44,404 nt of DNA from an uncultured Lachnospiraceae bacterium (GTDB lineage: Bacteria; Bacillota; Clostridia; Lachnospirales; Lachnospiraceae), in contig CAJUEX010000026.1 of assembly GCA_910585715.1 (NCBI GenBank), positions 1 to 44,404 of the forward strand, given 5' to 3'. Below, in pieces: positions 40,049-44,404 of the stretch. Position 1 is the first letter of the stretch; each line of letters begins with the position of its first letter. The notes beneath the pieces are model-generated. The model worked only from the letters and a program-made list of their open reading frames with translations. It was not told the DNA's origin and made no database searches. The translations under genes were made by a program, and so were the position numbers.

Positions 40049-43000
40049 ATGACTGAAAACAATTATACATTGGGCATTGATATTGGTTCAACCACCGTAA
40101 AAATCGCCATTTTAGACAATAAAAACAAGATGGTCTTTTCAGACTATGAAAGACACTTTGCAAACATTAAAGAAACCTTATCCGATTTGCTTAAAAAGGC
40201 ATATGGCATATTAGGGGACATTATCCTTCACCCTGTAATTACCGGCTCAGGCGGGTTGACTCTTGCCAACCATCTGGGCATACCGTTCGTACAGGAAGTC
40301 ATTGCAGTTTCCACAGCATTGACGGATTATGCGCCGGAAACGGATGTTGCCATTGAGCTTGGCGGCGAGGATGCCAAGATAATCTATTTTGAAGGCGGCA
40401 ACGTGGAACAGCGCATGAACGGCATTTGTGCCGGGGGAACCGGCTCTTTTATCGACCAGATGGCCTCTCTGCTGCAGACGGATGCTTCCGGCTTAAATGA
40501 ATATGCCAAGGGCTATCAGTCCCTGTATACTATTGCTGCCCGCTGCGGCGTATTTGCCAAATCCGATATTCAGCCATTAATCAACGAAGGGGCCACCAAG
40601 GAAGATTTGGCGGCTTCTATTTTTCAGGCGGTTGTAAACCAGACTATCAGCGGCCTTGCCTGCGGAAAGCCCATTCGGGGACATGTTGCCTTTCTGGGGG
40701 GACCCCTGCATTTTTTAGACCAGCTAAAGGAAGCTTTTATCCGCACCCTGAAGCTGGATGATGAGCATATTATCGCACCCGGACATTCCCATCTGTTTGC
40801 AGCAATGGGCTCTGCCCTAAATGCAAAGGAAGAGGTTTCCTTTTCCATGAAGGAAATGGTGGAAAAATTAACCGCCCCTATCAAAATGGAGTTTGAAGTG
40901 GAGCGCATGGAGCCTTTGTTTGCCACAAAGACCGAATACGAGCTTTTTAAATCCCGCCATAACGGCCATAAGGTCAAAACGAGAAAGTTGGAAAGCTATA
41001 AGGGCAACTGCTATCTTGGAATTGATGCAGGAAGCACCACTACCAAGGTTGCTTTGGTTGCAGAGGACGGAACGCTGCTTTATTCCTTTTACAGCAATAA
41101 TAACGGAAGCCCCCTGCAGACCTCCATCAATGCCATTAAGGATATTTATTCCTTTTTGCCAAAGGACGCCCACATTGTCCACTCCTGCTCCACCGGCTAC
41201 GGCGAAGCGCTTATTAAGGCTGCTTTTCTGTTAGACGAGGGAGAAGTGGAAACAGTGGCACACTACTATGCCGCCGCCTTTTTTGCGCCGGACGTGGACT
41301 GCATTCTGGATATTGGCGGTCAGGACATGAAATGCATCAAAATCAAAAACCATACGGTTGACAGCGTGCAGCTCAATGAAGCCTGCTCCTCCGGGTGCGG
41401 CTCCTTTATTGAAACCTTTGCAAAGTCATTAAATTACAGCGTTCAAGACTTTGCTGCCGCCGCTTTATTTGCAAGGCATCCCATTGACCTTGGAACCCGA
41501 TGTACGGTATTTATGAATTCCAAAGTAAAGCAGGCACAAAAGGAGGGCGCCGAGGTTTCCGATATTTCCGCCGGCCTTGCATATTCCGTTATTAAAAATG
41601 CTCTTTTTAAAGTTATCAAGGTTTCCGATGCTTCCGAGCTTGGGAAAAAAATTGTGGTGCAGGGCGGCACCTTTTATAACGATGCCGTTTTAAGAAGCTT
41701 TGAAAAGATTGCCGGCTGTGAAGCAGTCCGTCCTGATATCGCCGGAATTATGGGAGCTTTTGGCGCTGCGCTCATTGCAAAGGAACGCTATCATGAAAAG
41801 CTGACAGCCTATGAAAACAGCATAGATGCCGGTGAATTTACGGAAACCACCATGCTTTCCATAGAAAAAATCAATCAGCTGGAATTTACTACCCGCATGG
41901 CAAAATGCAAAGGCTGTACCAATAACTGCCGCCTGACCATCAATCAGTTTACCGGAGGCCGTCAGTTTATTTCCGGCAACCGCTGTGAAAGAGGCCTTGG
42001 CAAAGAAAAGGTGAAGAAAGATGTAATTAATCTTTATGAATATAAGCAAAACCGCATTTTCGGCTATGAGGCTCTGCCTATTGATGAAGCGGAACGAGGG
42101 CGTGTGGGCATTCCCAGAGTGCTGAATATGTATGAGAATTATCCTTTCTGGTTTACGTTTTTTACACAGTTGAAATATCAGGTGGTGCTTTCTCCCTCTT
42201 CCACCCATAAGATTTATGAGCTTGGAATCGAATCCATTCCAAGCGAATCGGAATGCTATCCGGCGAAGCTTGCCCATGGTCATGTGAGCTGGCTCATCAG
42301 ACAGGGCATTGATTATATTTTTTATCCCGCTCTTTTTTATGAAAGAAACGAGGTAGAGGGCGCTAACAATCACTACAACTGCCCTATTGTTACCTCTTAT
42401 TCGGAAAATATCAAAAACAATGTGGAAGAAATCGGCAGGGGAAATATCCGGTTTGATAATCCTTTTCTTTCCTTTGAAAGCATAGATACCATTTATACCG
42501 GCTTAAAAGATACTTTTTCCCATATTCCAAAAGGGGAGCTGCTAGCTGCCATTAAAATGGGCTGGGAGGAGCTCACTGCCGCCAGAGAGGATATGAAGAA
42601 AAAGGGAGAAGAAACCATTGCCTATTTGCAAAAGACCGGCAAACGGGGAATTGTCCTTGCAGGGCGCCCTTATCATATTGACCCGGAAATCAACCACGGC
42701 ATACCGGAGTTAATCAACTCTTATGATATTGCCGTATTGACGGAAGACTCCATTTCCCATCTGTCAAAACCGGAACGGCCTTTAATCGTGTCGGACCAGT
42801 GGATGTACCACTCCCGCCTTTATGCGGCGGCAAGCTTTGTAAAAACTACCGATTATCTGGACCTGATTCAGTTAAATTCCTTTGGCTGCGGTCTGGATGC
42901 AGTGACTACCGACCAGGTAAACGATATTTTATCCGGCTCCGGCAAAATCTACACCTGCTTAAAGATTGATGAGGTAAATAATTTAGGAGCTGCCAGAATC

Positions 43001-44320
43001 CGAATCCGCTCTCTCCTTGCCGCCATCCGGGTAAAGGAGCAGACAAAGGAGGAACGGGTCATTCATTCAAGCGCTGTCAACAAGGTGCCCTTTACGGAAG
43101 AAATGCGAAAGGATTATACCATTCTCTGCCCCCAGATGTCGCCCATTCATTTTGAAATATTAAACAGCGCTTTTAATGCCTGCGGCTATCATTTTGAAGT
43201 GCTTCCAAACGACAATAAGCACGCAGTAGACGTAGGGCTGAAATACGTGAATAACGATGCCTGCTACCCGTCCTTAATCGTGGTTGGACAGATTATGGAC
43301 GCCTTATTATCAGGCAGATACGACTTAAATAAGGTTGCCGTGGTCATGTCCCAGACCGGAGGCGGCTGCCGTGCCACCAATTATATCGGATTTATCAGAA
43401 GAGCCTTGGAAAAAGCCGATATGGCTCACATTCCGGTTATCTCCTTAAATTTAGCCGGCATTGAAACCAATCCGGGCTTTAAGCTCAATGCCAATTTACT
43501 GCTTCGTGCCGTTTATTCAGCGGTCTTTGGAGATATCTTTATGCGATGCTTATACCGTATGCGTCCTTATGAGGCAGTTCCCGGTTCCGCCAATGAGCTG
43601 CACCGGAAATGGGCGGAAAAATGCAAGGAATTTGTAAGCAGAAAGCATCTCTCCTTCTTTACATTCCGGAAAATGTGCCGGAAAATCGTGGAGGAGTTTG
43701 ATGCTCTGCCCATTACAGATAAAAAGAAGCCAAAAGTCGGAATCGTTGGAGAAATCCTCGTGAAATTCCTGCCTGCCGCCAACAATCATTTAGTGGACTT
43801 ACTGGAAGCGGAAGGGGCGGAGGCAGTTTGTCCCGACTTACTGGATTTTATGTTCTACTGCTTCTACAACCAGATATATAAAGCGGAACATTTGGGAACC
43901 TCCAAAAAAACCGCCCGCATTTCCAAATTCGGAATCCGCGCTATGGAATATATTCGCAAGCCTGCCGCAAAGGCAATGAAAAACAGCGTTCATTTTATTC
44001 CACCCGCCAATATTTACGATACGGTGGAACATGCCAAAACCATTGTCTCCATCGGCAATCAGACCGGAGAAGGCTGGTTTCTGACCGGGGAAATGCTGGA
44101 GCTGATTCACACAGGCACCAACAATATCGTATGTACGCAGCCCTTCGGCTGTCTGCCTAACCACGTGGTGGGAAAAGGTGTTATCAAGGAATTAAGGCGT
44201 CAGTATCCTTTGTCCAATATTGTGGCAATCGACTATGACCCGGGCGCCAGCGAAGTAAATCAGTTGAACCGTATTAAGTTAATGCTTTCCACTGCTCAGA
44301 AAAATTTAGAGAAAGAATAA
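40049..44320 (+). CDS. 2-hydroxyacyl-CoA dehydratase activase-related fusion protein
   Basis: A 1423-residue protein. Two BadF/HgdC-type ASKHA ATPase domains come first: one from LGIDIGSTTVKIAILD (residue 8), with CAGGTGSFIDQMA and AARCGVFAKSDIQ, and one from LGIDAGSTTTKVALVAEDG (about residue 325), with SSGCGSFIETFAK and GTRCTVFMNSKVKQ. The Cys residues fit a 4Fe-4S cluster at a dimer interface. A CKGCTNNCRL segment follows (about residue 625), then DUF2229-like and HgdB-like dehydratase-fold domains (IPSESECYPAKLAHGHVSWL; NNDACYPSLIVVGQIMDALL; QTGGGCRATNYIGF). The family is common in anaerobes and its substrate is unknown. A GAAAGGG site precedes the ATG. No dehydratase subunits are adjacent. 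Confidence 0.92.
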   Translation: MTENNYTLGIDIGSTTVKIAILDNKNKMVFSDYERHFANIKETLSDLLKKAYGILGDIILHPVITGSGGLTLANHLGIPFVQEVIAVSTALTDYAPETDVAIELGGEDAKIIYFEGGNVEQRMNGICAGGTGSFIDQMASLLQTDASGLNEYAKGYQSLYTIAARCGVFAKSDIQPLINEGATKEDLAASIFQAVVNQTISGLACGKPIRGHVAFLGGPLHFLDQLKEAFIRTLKLDDEHIIAPGHSHLFAAMGSALNAKEEVSFSMKEMVEKLTAPIKMEFEVERMEPLFATKTEYELFKSRHNGHKVKTRKLESYKGNCYLGIDAGSTTTKVALVAEDGTLLYSFYSNNNGSPLQTSINAIKDIYSFLPKDAHIVHSCSTGYGEALIKAAFLLDEGEVETVAHYYAAAFFAPDVDCILDIGGQDMKCIKIKNHTVDSVQLNEACSSGCGSFIETFAKSLNYSVQDFAAAALFARHPIDLGTRCTVFMNSKVKQAQKEGAEVSDISAGLAYSVIKNALFKVIKVSDASELGKKIVVQGGTFYNDAVLRSFEKIAGCEAVRPDIAGIMGAFGAALIAKERYHEKLTAYENSIDAGEFTETTMLSIEKINQLEFTTRMAKCKGCTNNCRLTINQFTGGRQFISGNRCERGLGKEKVKKDVINLYEYKQNRIFGYEALPIDEAERGRVGIPRVLNMYENYPFWFTFFTQLKYQVVLSPSSTHKIYELGIESIPSESECYPAKLAHGHVSWLIRQGIDYIFYPALFYERNEVEGANNHYNCPIVTSYSENIKNNVEEIGRGNIRFDNPFLSFESIDTIYTGLKDTFSHIPKGELLAAIKMGWEELTAAREDMKKKGEETIAYLQKTGKRGIVLAGRPYHIDPEINHGIPELINSYDIAVLTEDSISHLSKPERPLIVSDQWMYHSRLYAAASFVKTTDYLDLIQLNSFGCGLDAVTTDQVNDILSGSGKIYTCLKIDEVNNLGAARIRIRSLLAAIRVKEQTKEERVIHSSAVNKVPFTEEMRKDYTILCPQMSPIHFEILNSAFNACGYHFEVLPNDNKHAVDVGLKYVNNDACYPSLIVVGQIMDALLSGRYDLNKVAVVMSQTGGGCRATNYIGFIRRALEKADMAHIPVISLNLAGIETNPGFKLNANLLLRAVYSAVFGDIFMRCLYRMRPYEAVPGSANELHRKWAEKCKEFVSRKHLSFFTFRKMCRKIVEEFDALPITDKKKPKVGIVGEILVKFLPAANNHLVDLLEAEGAEAVCPDLLDFMFYCFYNQIYKAEHLGTSKKTARISKFGIRAMEYIRKPAAKAMKNSVHFIPPANIYDTVEHAKTIVSIGNQTGEGWFLTGEMLELIHTGTNNIVCTQPFGCLPNHVVGKGVIKELRRQYPLSNIVAIDYDPGASEVNQLNRIKLMLSTAQKNLEKE

Positions 44321-44404
44321 ATATAAAAAAGTTCAGATATCGGGGTTCGGAGGGTTTGTCAAGTAAAGTGTGTAAATTAATTTGATTTTTTTCGGCGGTC
44401 TTAA

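Noticed and set aside
1..44404. tRNA or rRNA genes
   Set aside because: No cloverleaf or rRNA-like sequence was recognised by eye in any gap.

Overview
The window reads as a chromosomal segment of a Gram-positive Firmicute, most likely a Lachnospiraceae (Blautia/Dorea-like gut clostridium). The basis is ppdK, a livJHMGF amino-acid ABC cluster, era/yqzL-like/recO, alaS and glyS, DUF4349 and M16 lipoprotein/peptidase genes, strong GGAGG ribosome sites, TTGACA/TATAAT promoters, and a very large 2-hydroxyacyl-CoA dehydratase activase-like protein typical of anaerobic clostridia. No tRNA, rRNA, CRISPR, phage or transposase gene was seen. Most genes lie on the minus strand.

Layout. 1-4.2 kb: ppdK, then the D,D-carboxypeptidase dacF. 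4.2-12.8 kb: livHMGF plus a cytidylate-kinase-like gene; then a plus-strand cassette (TetR regulator, flavodoxin-like oxidoreductase, XRE membrane regulator) that separates livHMGF from the binding protein livJ. 12.8-23.5 kb: a CmpB-like membrane protein, rpsU, alaS, a chemoreceptor, glyS, a lipoprotein, recO, a yqzL-like gene, era and a DUF4349 lipoprotein. 23.7-29.4 kb: M16C metallopeptidase, VOC protein, alpha/beta hydrolase, DinB-like protein. 30.2-34.3 kb: a five-gene operon of secreted protein, anchored protein, two FtsX-type permeases and an ATPase. 34.5-36.4 kb: an unknown protein, a sigma-70-like protein lacking region 4, and an sce7726-type nuclease-fold protein. 36.7-39.8 kb: nagA, a decayed gene remnant, an unknown protein and a rhomboid-like membrane protein. 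40.0-44.3 kb: the 1423-residue activase fusion. I see no feature in the last 84 bases.

The most unusual content is between the genes. At least six long fold-back elements (about 140-240 bp, arms of 35-67 bp that are perfect or nearly so) lie at 4.3, 8.7, 21.2, 26.8, 29.5 and 30.0 kb. Arm sequences differ completely between copies, but five copies share one of two related central cores. Core stems show compensatory base changes between copies (G-C to A-T, C-G to T-A, G-C to T-A), so structure is being conserved. Several copies share a boundary pattern (G-rich run, then AC, then the arm, then TG). One copy is flanked by an 8-bp direct repeat and one by an imperfect 13-bp repeat, which suggests a mobile or retro-copied element. 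I know of no named family that fits; this is the strongest candidate for an undescribed system here.

Other points of interest are a double operator in the promoter of the tetR cassette, the sigma-like protein, and the secreted-protein/ABC operon.
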